From an uncultured bacterium (GTDB taxonomy: Bacteria; Bacteroidota; Rhodothermia; Rhodothermales; Rubricoccaceae): 64,000 nucleotides of DNA. The stretch covers positions 124,001-188,000 of the forward strand of contig CANLSR010000002.1 in NCBI GenBank assembly GCA_947493945.1. The letters run 5' to 3'. The notes beneath the pieces are model-generated. The model was not told where the DNA came from and searched no databases. It saw only the letters and a program-made list of their open reading frames with translations. The translations under genes and the position numbers were made by a program. This document shows positions 16,252-24,142 of the stretch, one piece after another. Every line of letters starts with the position of its first letter. Within the stretch, counting starts at the first letter, position 1.

Positions 16252-16530
16252 ATGCGCGCCCTCTGGAAAGACACCGTTCTCGCGAACGGGCCCACCGTCA
16301 CCGTCGAGGGGAACGAGTATTTCCCGATGGACGCCGTTTCCCAAGAGCACCTCCGCCCGTCCGACCACACCACGGCGTGCCCGTGGAAGGGGGAGGCCGG
16401 CTACTTCGACGTGGTGGTCGACGGCGAGGTGAACCCGAACGCGGCCTGGATCTACCGCGACCCCAAGCCGGCCGCGTCCGAGATCGCCGGCCACGTCGCC
16501 TTTTGGAAAGGCGTCGAGGTGACGGACTAG
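16252..16530 (+). CDS. DUF427 domain protein
   Basis: 92 residues from the ATG at 16252, the normal size of a single DUF427 domain. It shows the family's features: a short beta segment at the start (MRALWKDTVLANGPTVTVEGNEYFP), then SDHTTACPWKGEAGYFDVVV with the conserved CPWKG, and the closing AWIYRDPKPAASEIAGHVAFWKGVEV. The fold is a small beta-tent. The biochemical role is not established. A TACCGTTG element about 22 nt upstream is a weak promoter candidate. It converges on the symporter gene over a 37-bp gap. Confidence 0.93.
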   Translation: MRALWKDTVLANGPTVTVEGNEYFPMDAVSQEHLRPSDHTTACPWKGEAGYFDVVVDGEVNPNAAWIYRDPKPAASEIAGHVAFWKGVEVTD

Positions 16531-16567
16531 GGCCGCTGGCTCGACGCGCTGGCGGTGCCGGCCGGCG

Positions 16568-18418
16568 CTAGTGGGCCTCGACGGGGCGGGGCTCGACCCG
16601 CCGGAGCGAGCGGATGAGGAACGCGAGCGTGACCCCGGCGACGGCCAGCGTGCCGACGCCCCGCGCCGTCTCGCCCAGCACCACCCACCCCACCCCGAAC
16701 AGCGCCGCGTACACCGACGCCGAGCCGAGCAGCCAGCGGACGGCGATCTGGGCCAGCCCGCCGTCCGCCTCCACGGCGGGGTTGCGCGCCGCGACGGGCC
16801 GCCAGCCCGGCCCGCCCGGCCGAACGCGGCGGTAGAACGCGTCCAGCGTGCCGCTGGCGGTCGGCCGGGTCGCGAACGTGGCGACGAGCCAGCAGGCGGT
16901 CGTTATGCCGGCGATGCCGAACAGGTTGCCCGGGAACGGGTCGGTGAGGAAGGGGACGACGAACGCCGGACTCGTCTCGGCGTCGGGCCCCGGCTCGCCC
17001 ATGACGTTCGCGAGCTGCTGGAGCGCGACCAGCAGCAGCGGCAGGACGGTGGCCGTCAGCTCGCTCCAGGCGTTGATCCGCCACCAGTACCACCGCAGGA
17101 TCAGGACCAGGCCCATGCCCGCCGAGGCGCTCAGCAGCAGGCCCCACGCCCCCGAGACGGAGCTGAGCTGGGTCGCGGTGATGAACCCGCCGACCGCGAG
17201 CGCGAACGTCAGCACGCGCGACACCCGGACGTAGTGCCGCTCGGTCCGGTCCCGGGCCAGGAACCGGCGGTAGAGGTCGTTGACGAGGTAGCTGGTGCCC
17301 CAGTTGAGCTGGGTCGAGATCGTGGACATGAACGCGGCCAGGAACGCGGCGAACAACAGCCCCAGCAGGCCCGGCGGCAGCGCCTCGCGCATCACCATCA
17401 CGTAGCCCTCGCCCGGGTTCTCCAGGCCGGGGTAGAGCACCAGCGCCGCCAGCCCCACGATGATCCAGGGCCACGGCCGCAGGCAGTAGTGGGCGACGGT
17501 AAACCACAGCACGGCCAGCACCGAGTCGGTCTCGGACCGCGTCGACAACATCCGCTGGGCCACGTAGCCGCCGCCGCCGGGCTCGGCGCCGGGGTACCAG
17601 CTGGCCCACCACTGGACGCCCATGTAGGCCGCGAACGCGGCGCCAGAGAGGGCCAGCGTCGCCGCGCCCTCCACGGGGTTGCCCAACGTCGGCGCAAAGC
17701 GGAACGCCTCGGCCGGGAGCTGGGCCTTGAGCCCGGCGATCCCGCCCACCTCGGGGATGTCGAGCGCGAACCAGGCCAGCGCGATCGACCCGGCCATCGC
17801 GAGCGTGAACTGGAACGCGTCGGTCACCGCGATGCCCCACAGCCCCGACACCAGCGAGTACGCCCCGACCAGCAGCATCAGCGCGCCCACCGCCACCGTC
17901 GCCGCGTCCATCTCGGTGCCGAGCACCACCCAGTCGGTCCGCCCGAAGACGCTCATGCCCGGGAACAGCACCCGGAACACGGTCGACATGGCGAGCACGA
18001 CCCAGCCGATCACGATGGCGTTGGCGAACAGGCCGAAGTAGACCGCCTTGACGCCGCGGAGTGCGGCCGCCGGGGCGCCGTGGTAGCGCAGCTCCACGAG
18101 CTCGACGTCGGTCAGGACGCCGCTCCGCTGCCACAGGCGGGCGAAAAAGAAGACCGTCAGCATGCCGCCCAGGGCGGCGTACCACCAGAGCCAGTTGCCG
18201 GCCACGCCCGACTGGGCCACCAGCTCGGCCACGGCCAGGGGCGTGTCGGCCGCGAACGTGGTCGCGACCATCGAGGTGCCGGCCAGCCACCACGGCATCG
18301 ACCGGCCGCCCGCAAAAAACTCCCCCGTGGACCGGGAGGCGCGCCGGGCGAACCGGGCCGCCAGTCCAAAGGTGAGGGCGAGGACGGCGACGACGATGGC
18401 CCAGTCGAGTCCGGTCAT
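16568..18418 (-). CDS. Sodium:solute symporter (SSS family)
   Basis: 616 residues with 13-14 membrane segments. Characteristic motifs are FARRASRSTGEFFAGGRSMPWWLAGTSMVATTFAADTP (TM1-TM2 region), DVELVELRYHG, and FLAAFMSTISTQLNWGTSYLVNDLYRRF in TM8, where SSS proteins bind sodium. The C-terminus carries additional helices. It would import a solute with Na+; nothing here identifies the solute. It is longer than the classical ~500-residue members because of the extended C-terminal half. Probably monocistronic, with a TACTCTCG element about 25 nt upstream of the ATG. Confidence 0.93.
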   Translation of the reverse strand: MTGLDWAIVVAVLALTFGLAARFARRASRSTGEFFAGGRSMPWWLAGTSMVATTFAADTPLAVAELVAQSGVAGNWLWWYAALGGMLTVFFFARLWQRSGVLTDVELVELRYHGAPAAALRGVKAVYFGLFANAIVIGWVVLAMSTVFRVLFPGMSVFGRTDWVVLGTEMDAATVAVGALMLLVGAYSLVSGLWGIAVTDAFQFTLAMAGSIALAWFALDIPEVGGIAGLKAQLPAEAFRFAPTLGNPVEGAATLALSGAAFAAYMGVQWWASWYPGAEPGGGGYVAQRMLSTRSETDSVLAVLWFTVAHYCLRPWPWIIVGLAALVLYPGLENPGEGYVMVMREALPPGLLGLLFAAFLAAFMSTISTQLNWGTSYLVNDLYRRFLARDRTERHYVRVSRVLTFALAVGGFITATQLSSVSGAWGLLLSASAGMGLVLILRWYWWRINAWSELTATVLPLLLVALQQLANVMGEPGPDAETSPAFVVPFLTDPFPGNLFGIAGITTACWLVATFATRPTASGTLDAFYRRVRPGGPGWRPVAARNPAVEADGGLAQIAVRWLLGSASVYAALFGVGWVVLGETARGVGTLAVAGVTLAFLIRSLRRVEPRPVEAH

Positions 18419-18487
18419 GGGGCGGGGGAGGGTGCGCCCGAGAGTACTGCCCGGCCACCCGGCACGGCAAGGGGCCCGCCCCCGGCC

Positions 18488-18516
18488 CCCGCTGGCGGAG
18501 CGCCGCCGCCAGCGGG
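18488..18516. repeat. GCTGGCGG-type palindrome
   Basis: CCCGCTGGCGG...CCGCCAGCGGG, arms of 11 nt around a 7-nt loop, in the gap between the symporter start and a 25-codon ORF. Confidence 0.7.
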
Positions 18517-18535
18517 GCCGCCCGTCTAGAACGCA

Positions 18536-18571
18536 GCGAGCGCCGCCGGGGAGGTCCCGGGCGGCGCTCGC
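18536..18571 (-). terminator. Strong GC hairpin 3' of the 25-aa ORF
   Basis: GCGAGCGCCGCC/GGCGGCGCTCGC stem, 36 bp downstream of the small ORF on the minus strand and followed by TGCGTTCT; the T-tract is weak. Confidence 0.6.
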
Positions 18572-18606
18572 AAGCCAGACAATGATCGGGAGGCCCGACC
18601 GGCTGT

Positions 18607-18684
18607 CTAGATCTGAAACACGATCAGCACGGCGAGCCCGACGAGGGCGGCGGCGGCCGACATGGCGGGGATGAGGCGGTTCAT
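18607..18684 (-). CDS. 25-residue single-helix membrane peptide
   Basis: A short ORF, ATG at 18684, encoding MNRLIPAMSAAAALVGLAVLIVFQI. After a short basic N-terminus (MNR) comes one continuous membrane helix, ending in FQI. It has its own 3' hairpin and lies in a 476-bp stretch between symporter and ggt that otherwise holds no gene. Small single-helix peptides of this type are often subunits or regulators of membrane complexes; no partner is evident. The alternative is a chance ORF. Confidence 0.45.
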   Translation of the reverse strand: MNRLIPAMSAAAALVGLAVLIVFQI

Positions 18685-18866
18685 CCGGGTGGGGAATGCG
18701 AGCGGGACGCTCAGAGACACAAAACGGGAACCGGGCGGAGAGTTATCCACACCGGGAACCCTATGACACTGCAAGGTACTGGGACGTGCCCCACCCGCAC
18801 AACCCTTTGTCTCAGAAAAGACTGGCGCGTTTGGGTGGACGTGCGAGAGAGGCGACCGCAGTCAGC

Positions 18867-18874
18867 TAGCTTGG
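18867..18874 (+). promoter_or_regulatory. -7 promoter element of ggt
   Basis: TAGCTTGG, 21 nt before the ggt ATG. Confidence 0.65.
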
Positions 18875-18895
18875 CCCCGGACTCCCGCCCTGGCC

Positions 18896-20611
18896 ATGCC
18901 GCGACTGACTCTCCGTATCGTCCTTGCCCTGTTCGTCTTAAGTGCGGCCCCGGCCACGGCGGTCCCTCTGGCAGCTGCGGACAGCCTGGAGCCGGTCGTG
19001 GCGCGCACGGCGATGGCGTCGACGGGCCACCCCGACGCCAGCCGGGCGGCGCTCCAGATACTACGACAGGGCGGCAACGCCGTCGACGCCGCCGTGGCGA
19101 CGGGCTTCGCGCTCGCCGTCGTCAGCCCGGACGCGGGCAACCTGGGCGGCGGTGGGTTCATGGTCATCCGCCGCCCCGACGGGACTGCCACGACGTGGGA
19201 CTTCCGCGAGACCGCGCCCTCGGGCGCCTGGCGCGAGATGTACACCGATGGCGGCCTGTCGTCGCAGGTCGGCCACGCGGCGGCCGGCGTGCCGGGCACC
19301 GTCGCCGGCCTGATCGCCGCCCACACCGCCGAAGGGCGCCTGCCGCTGGCGGACGTTCTCGCGCCGGCCATCGAGCTTGCCCAAGGCCAGTTCCTCTCGG
19401 GCCGCAACGCGATCCTGTTCAACCGCTACCGCGACGAGTTCCGCCAGTTCGAGTCCACGGCGCGCCACTTTACCACGTCCGACGGGCGCTTGTGGGCCGT
19501 CGGCGAGCGGTTCGAGCAGCCCGACCTGGCCGACGTGCTCCGCCGCATCCAGCGCGACGGCCGCGACGGCTTCTACCGGGGCCGCACCGCCGACCTGATC
19601 GTGGCCGAGATGGCGCGCGGCGACGGGCTGATCACCCACGCCGACCTGCAGGGCTACCGAGCCGTCGAGCGCCCGGTCTTGACGAGCACCTACCGCGGCC
19701 ACCGGCTGCTGATGATGGGGCCGCCGGCCTCGGGCGGGATCGCCCTGGCCCAGGCGCTCCGGGCCGTCGAGCCGTTCCCGCTGGCGCGGTGGGGCCTGCA
19801 GTCGGCCGAGGCCGTGCACCTGGCCGGCGAGGCGCTGCGGCGGGCGTTCGCCGACCGGGCGTTCTGGCTGGCCGACCCCGACTTCGTCGACGTGCCGGCC
19901 CGGGCGCTGCTGGCGCCCCGCTACGTCGCGTCGCGGATGGCCTCCTTCGACCCGGCCCGCACGACCGCCAGCGCGGCGGTGAGCCACGGCACGCCGCCCG
20001 ACCTGCCGGCCGAAGGCACCGAGACCACCCACTACTCGGTCGTCGACGGCGAGGGGATGGCCGTCGCCACGACCGTCACCCTCAACGACTACTTCGGCTC
20101 CAAGGTGGCCGTCGGCGGGGCCGGCTTCTTCCTCAACAACGAGATGGACGACTTTGCGACGGCGCCGGGCGAGCCCAACTTCTGGGGGCTGGTCCAGGGC
20201 GAGGCCAACGCCGTCGCGCCGGGCAAGCGGATGGTCTCGTCCATGACGCCGGTGATCCTGGAGGACGAGCGCGGACGGCTGTTCATGGTGGCCGGCTCGC
20301 CCGGCGGCTCGCGCATCATCTCGACCGTCTTCCAGGTGGTCACCAACGTGATCGACTTCGGGCTCAACGCCCAGCAGGCCGTCGCGCTGCCCCGGTTCCA
20401 CCACCAGTGGCTCCCCGACCACATGGAGTTCGAGGGCGGGCTCCCCGACGCCACGCGCGAGGGGCTCGGCGAGCGCGGCTGGCTGCTCGACCGGCTGGTC
20501 CGGTTCGGGGCCGCCAACGTGGTCGTCGTCCGCTACGACGACCGGGGCGTCCGCACGTTGGAGGGCGGCGCCGACCCCCGCCGCGACGACGACGACGCAC
20601 GCGGGTACTGA
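18896..20611 (+). CDS. ggt: Gamma-glutamyltransferase/glutathione hydrolase
   Basis: 571 residues, the usual size of the single-chain precursor. A signal peptide covers residues 1-28 (IVLALFVLSAAPATAVPLAAA), so the enzyme is exported. The conserved GHPDASRAALQILRQGGNAVDAAVA and DAGNLGGGGFMV open the large subunit. Autocleavage occurs before the catalytic Thr in TETTHYSVVD (Thr378 by comparison with other GGTs), releasing the small subunit. SMTPVI and SPGGSRI line the active site. It cleaves the gamma-glutamyl bond of glutathione and related compounds. It has its own promoter element, and a HAD phosphatase follows after a repeat-filled spacer. Confidence 0.96.
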   Translation: MPRLTLRIVLALFVLSAAPATAVPLAAADSLEPVVARTAMASTGHPDASRAALQILRQGGNAVDAAVATGFALAVVSPDAGNLGGGGFMVIRRPDGTATTWDFRETAPSGAWREMYTDGGLSSQVGHAAAGVPGTVAGLIAAHTAEGRLPLADVLAPAIELAQGQFLSGRNAILFNRYRDEFRQFESTARHFTTSDGRLWAVGERFEQPDLADVLRRIQRDGRDGFYRGRTADLIVAEMARGDGLITHADLQGYRAVERPVLTSTYRGHRLLMMGPPASGGIALAQALRAVEPFPLARWGLQSAEAVHLAGEALRRAFADRAFWLADPDFVDVPARALLAPRYVASRMASFDPARTTASAAVSHGTPPDLPAEGTETTHYSVVDGEGMAVATTVTLNDYFGSKVAVGGAGFFLNNEMDDFATAPGEPNFWGLVQGEANAVAPGKRMVSSMTPVILEDERGRLFMVAGSPGGSRIISTVFQVVTNVIDFGLNAQQAVALPRFHHQWLPDHMEFEGGLPDATREGLGERGWLLDRLVRFGAANVVVVRYDDRGVRTLEGGADPRRDDDDARGY

Positions 20612-20678
20612 GAACCAAGGGCTGAGGAAACAGCCGTCGCCCTCCGCTGATTCCTGACTCCTGGTCCCCGATCCCCCC
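20612..20678. repeat. STRR-like spacer repeat
   Basis: GAACCAAGGGCTGAGGAAACAG and CTGATTCCTGACTCCTGGTCC form an imperfect inverted repeat filling the whole gap between ggt and the HAD gene. Confidence 0.45.
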
Positions 20679-21452
20679 ATGCTCAACCTCGCCCGCGTCG
20701 ACGCGCTCGTGTTCGACATCGACGGCACGCTGGCCGACACCGACGACCACCTGGTCGCCCAACTCGCCCAGGCCCTGGACCGGCTGCCGCTCGTGGACGG
20801 CCGCCGCGCGACGTCGCTGGCGCGGCGGATCGTGATGGGCGCCGAGACGCCGGTCAACGCGGCGTATGGCGCCATCGACCGGTGGGGCCTGGACGACGAG
20901 CTGGCGTCCCTAAAGCGGCTGCTCCAGCGCGCCCGGGACCAGCGCCAGCGCGCCGAGCGCCACCCGGCGGAGGCGGCCGACGAGGTGCCGCACGACATGG
21001 TGCCGGGCGTCGAGCAGATGCTCCACGACCTGGCGGCCCGCTTCCCGATGAGCGCCATCTCGACCGGCAGCGAGCCGCGGATCCGCGAGTTCCTGGACCA
21101 CCACGGGGTGCTCCGGCACTTTTCGGCCGTGGCCGGCGCCCAGACGACGCCACGGATGAAGCCCTACCCGGACCCGTTGCTCTACGCGGCGGAGGCCATG
21201 GGCGTCGCCCCCGAGCGCTGCCTGGTCATCGGCGACACGACCGTCGACATGCAGACGGCCCGCGCCGGCGGCGCACAGGCCGTCGGCGTGCTGTGCGGGT
21301 TCGGGACCGAGGACGAGCTGGTGCGCGAGGGGGCCGCCGAGATCCTGGCCACCACCTCCGACCTGCTCGGCCTGCTGGCGCCCGCCGCCAGCGGCATGAC
21401 CGGCAGCGCCGATCCGGTCGCCGAGCCCGACGAGGACGCCGCGGCGGGCTGA
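20679..21452 (+). CDS. HAD-superfamily phosphatase, phosphoglycolate-phosphatase-like
   Basis: 257 residues. HAD motif I is VFDIDGTLADTDD (nucleophile D13, acid D15). Motif II is SAISTGSEPRIREFL, motif III the KPYPDPLLYAAEAM region with its Lys, and motif IV VIGDTTVDMQTARAGGA. A helical cap lies at residues 25-110, as in the phosphoglycolate phosphatase/beta-phosphoglucomutase subgroup. The substrate cannot be told. The C-terminal 25 residues are a Gly/Asp/Glu-rich tail. It is in the same direction as ggt and converges on purF across a perfect 14-nt palindrome. Confidence 0.88.
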   Translation: MLNLARVDALVFDIDGTLADTDDHLVAQLAQALDRLPLVDGRRATSLARRIVMGAETPVNAAYGAIDRWGLDDELASLKRLLQRARDQRQRAERHPAEAADEVPHDMVPGVEQMLHDLAARFPMSAISTGSEPRIREFLDHHGVLRHFSAVAGAQTTPRMKPYPDPLLYAAEAMGVAPERCLVIGDTTVDMQTARAGGAQAVGVLCGFGTEDELVREGAAEILATTSDLLGLLAPAASGMTGSADPVAEPDEDAAAG

Positions 21453-21456
21453 CCCC

Positions 21457-21470
21457 CTCGGCGCGCCGAG
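21457..21470. terminator. Perfect palindrome between convergent HAD and purF genes
   Basis: CTCGGCGCGCCGAG lies in the 32-bp gap and may help end transcription from both sides; no T-tract. Confidence 0.4.
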
Positions 21471-21484
21471 CGCGCGGCGGCGCG

Positions 21485-23035
21485 CTACCAGTCGTTCTCC
21501 TCCTTGACCACGCCCGTCTCCACCGGCACCCGGTACTCGCCCGAGAAGCACGCGTGGCAGTAGCGGTCGCGGCTCTCGTGCGCCTCCTCGACCGCCGCCA
21601 GCATCCCCTCGACCGACAGGTAGCCCAGCGAGTCGACGCCGAGCCACTCGGCGATGGCGTCGACGGAGCCGTGCTTGTTAGCCGCCAGCTCCTCGCGCGA
21701 CGGGAAGTCCATGCCGTAGAAGCACGGCCACATCACCGGCGGGCTGGCCGAGCGGAAGTGGACCTCGGCCGCGCCCGCGTCCCGCACCATCTGGACCAGC
21801 TGGCGGGCCGTGGTCCCGCGCACGATCGAGTCGTCCACCATCACCACGATGCGGTCTTTGAGCACGCCCGCGACCGGGTTGAACTTGGTGCGCACGCGCT
21901 GCTCGCGCGCCGCCTGGCCGGGCGCGATAAAGGTGCGCCCGACGTAGTGGTTGCGGATCAGCCCGATGTCCAGCTTGCAGCGCCGGCCGGTCTTGTTGGA
22001 CTCCGAGACGTAGCCGATGGCCGCCGTGTTGGACGAGTCCGGCACCGCCATCACGATGGGCCGCTTGCCCTCGCCCTTCTTGACCTTGGGGACCGGCGCG
22101 TCGTGGGCCAGCCGCTTGCCCATCTTGCGGCGGACCTTGTCGACGGTCGCCCCGAACACCTTGGAGTCGGGGCGGGAAAAGTAGACGTACTCGAACACGC
22201 ACTGGCTGACGCCGTGGGGCCGCGGCATGCACACGCCGTCGAACGCCGCGGCCGTCCCGTGCCCCGAGGCCGCGCCCGACGCGCGGGCGCGCCCGACGCG
22301 CTCGACGCCGGCCCGGTCGATCACCACGACCTCGCCCGGCTCGACGTCGCGGACGTACTCGGCGCCGATGATGTCGAAGGCGCACGTCTCGGACGCCACC
22401 ACCCAGCCCGGGTGCTCCCGGCCCGGCGCCGGCGGCAGCGTGCCCAGCGCGAGCGGGCGGAACCCGTTGGGGTCGCGCGCGGCGATGAGCGCGTCGTCGG
22501 TCAGGATCGCCAGCGAGAAGGCGCCCTCGCACTCGTGGAGCGCCTCGACGATGCGCGCCACCGGCCCCTGGGCCGTGCTCTGGGCCGCCAGGTGGAGGAT
22601 CAGCTCGGTGTCCGAGGACGAGCTGAACAGGGTCCCGCGCTCCACCAGCCGCTCCCGGATGGTACGCGCGTTGGACAGGTTGCCGTTGTGGGCGAGCGCG
22701 AAGTGGCCCTCGCGGTCGTGTGCTACGAACGGCTGGATGTTGGCCGGGTTGGTGGCGCTGCCCGACGTCGAGTAGCGCGTGTGGCCGATGGCGGCGTCTC
22801 CCAGGAGCGTGGTCTCGAACAGGTCCTCGTCGTCGAACACGTCCAGCACCAGGCCGAAGTCTTTGTAGACCGGCATCACCTTGCGGCCCTTGGCCTCGTC
22901 GCGGACGCTGGTCACGATGCCCGCCGACTCCTGGCCCCGGTGCTGCAAGGCGTGGAGGCCGAAGTAAGTCAGCCGGGCGGCGTCGGGGTGGTTGAACACG
23001 CCGAAAATGCCGCAGTGGTCACGCGCTTTGTCCAC
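21485..23035 (-). CDS. purF: Amidophosphoribosyltransferase
   Basis: 516 residues from a GTG at 23035. The longer frame to 23293 has no PurF-like sequence and crosses a promoter element. The product begins MDKARDHCGIFGVF, so a seven-residue propeptide precedes the catalytic glutaminase Cys8. The N-terminal Ntn glutaminase half (ALQHRGQESAGI, GHTRYSTSGSATNPANIQPF) is followed by a PRTase domain with the PRPP loop VVMVDDSIVRGTTARQ. Cysteines in the ETCAF, WPCFYGMD and CHACFSGEY segments match the [4Fe-4S] ligands of the Bacillus-type enzyme. It catalyses the first step of purine synthesis. Monocistronic here. Confidence 0.97.
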   Translation of the reverse strand: MDKARDHCGIFGVFNHPDAARLTYFGLHALQHRGQESAGIVTSVRDEAKGRKVMPVYKDFGLVLDVFDDEDLFETTLLGDAAIGHTRYSTSGSATNPANIQPFVAHDREGHFALAHNGNLSNARTIRERLVERGTLFSSSSDTELILHLAAQSTAQGPVARIVEALHECEGAFSLAILTDDALIAARDPNGFRPLALGTLPPAPGREHPGWVVASETCAFDIIGAEYVRDVEPGEVVVIDRAGVERVGRARASGAASGHGTAAAFDGVCMPRPHGVSQCVFEYVYFSRPDSKVFGATVDKVRRKMGKRLAHDAPVPKVKKGEGKRPIVMAVPDSSNTAAIGYVSESNKTGRRCKLDIGLIRNHYVGRTFIAPGQAAREQRVRTKFNPVAGVLKDRIVVMVDDSIVRGTTARQLVQMVRDAGAAEVHFRSASPPVMWPCFYGMDFPSREELAANKHGSVDAIAEWLGVDSLGYLSVEGMLAAVEEAHESRDRYCHACFSGEYRVPVETGVVKEENDW

Positions 23036-23296
23036 AGACGTTGGGGGAGGGGCTGGGGGAAGGTTAACGGCAGGGGGCCCGCTCCGTTCGCGGGGAATGG
23101 GAAATGGGAGCGGGGAAATGGCGGAGGTCTGACCGGGCGGGCGTCTCGCCGCGGGGCGGCCGGCGAGCGGCCGGCTGCACGGGCCTCCTCTCGCGGTCCA
23201 CGACGCGTCGCCTGCGAGGCCGGCGTCGTGCCGCTGGCGGCGGCCGAGCGGGCGCCCGTCGAAGGCTGAAACCGCGTTCGTCCGAACCGTCAACCG
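23036..23296. other. purF leader and upstream spacer
   Basis: TAACCTTCC at 23066-23058 (minus strand) is the likely -7 element, 22 nt before the purF GTG. A single arm of the GGGAATGGGAAATGGGA-type spacer repeat lies at about 23092-23118. I see no purine riboswitch and no gene in the rest. Confidence 0.5.
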
Positions 23297-23725
23297 CTAC
23301 AGCCCGATCACGGCGGCCGCCAGCGCCACGCCGAGGGCGTCGGCGGCCAGGTCGCGCCAGCAGAAATGCGGGTCTCGCGCGCGGCGGCCGTCGGCGGCCT
23401 CCTTGAGCACGCCCAGCGCCAGCGCGGCGCCGGCGGCGACGGGGAGCGCGCGGCCGTTCGACACGCCGGCCTTGTCCGTCAGCACGTACTGGCCCGAGAG
23501 CGTGAGCAGAAACGACGCGCCCAGGTGGAGCGCCTTGTCGCGGGCGACCCAGTCGTCGGGCTGGGCCGCCGTCCGGCTAGCGGACGCCGCGGCGAGCGCG
23601 CCGGGTGCCTCGGCGCCCTCCAGCCGCACCGAGGCGTAGGCGGCCTGCGGGACGGGCTGGGCCGTCGCGCTGGCGGAGAGGCCCGCCGCGGCGAGCACGA
23701 CCGCCAGCCGGGCGACGCGGGTCAC
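23297..23725 (-). CDS. YfiM/DUF2279-like exported protein
   Basis: 142 residues from a GTG at 23725 that overlaps the stop of the upstream gene (GTGA). A signal peptide (VARLAVVLAAAGLSASATAQ) is followed by a linker and then a core typical of YfiM/DUF2279 proteins. In the core DDWVARDKALHLGASFLLTLSGQY has the DK-xxH motif, a middle hydrophobic helix follows, and FCWRDLAADALGVALAAAVIG has the WRDLxADxxG motif. The family is of unknown function and envelope-located. The frame continues upstream of the GTG only as out-of-frame overlap with the neighbouring gene, so this start is well supported. Confidence 0.75.
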   Translation of the reverse strand: MTRVARLAVVLAAAGLSASATAQPVPQAAYASVRLEGAEAPGALAAASASRTAAQPDDWVARDKALHLGASFLLTLSGQYVLTDKAGVSNGRALPVAAGAALALGVLKEAADGRRARDPHFCWRDLAADALGVALAAAVIGL

Positions 23726-24138
23726 GTGTCGGGCCGCAGCGTGGGGTCGACCTCGATCCGGTGCCCGTCGGAGAGCAGCGCCCGGAGCGAGATCGCGGCG
23801 CCGCCGAACAGGACCAGGCCCGCCAGGACCATCACGATCAGCCCACCGAGCGGCGTGCCCTGGAAGCGGACCGACAGGTTCTGGCTCGCGTCGCCCGAGG
23901 CCACCGACACCACGCCGGCGCGCTCCGGCACGAACTCGAACACGGCCGAGCCGGGCGTGAACACCTCCTCCTGGGCCGTCACGGCGCCGGGCCGGTACGT
24001 CACCGTCACCGAGTCGACGGGCTCGCTGAACGTCACCGTGACGGGCTCGCCGTTCGTCGGCGCGTCGGGCGTGACCGAGACCACGCCCTGGGCCGAGGCC
24101 CAACTGGCGGAGAGGGCGAGCAGGAGAAACAGGCGCAT
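23722..24138 (-). CDS. Exported single-span membrane protein, unknown function
   Basis: 138 residues from the ATG at 24138. A signal peptide (MRLFLLLALSASWASAQ) is followed by an Ig-like or CARDB-like beta domain of about 75 residues (VTPDAPTNGEPVTVTFSEPVDSVTVTY). A C-terminal membrane helix (GGLIVMVLAGLVLFGGAAISLRALL) ends in a short charged tail. It lies 4 bp downstream of the SNF transporter and overlaps the YfiM-like gene, forming a three-gene unit. It may be a small accessory subunit of the transporter; this is inferred from position only. Confidence 0.65.
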   Translation of the reverse strand: MRLFLLLALSASWASAQGVVSVTPDAPTNGEPVTVTFSEPVDSVTVTYRPGAVTAQEEVFTPGSAVFEFVPERAGVVSVASGDASQNLSVRFQGTPLGGLIVMVLAGLVLFGGAAISLRALLSDGHRIEVDPTLRPDT

Positions 24139-24142
24139 CGGG

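Noticed and set aside
23036..23296. Purine riboswitch upstream of purF
   Set aside because: No recognisable conserved aptamer core, and the likely promoter is only about 22 nt before the start codon, leaving no room.
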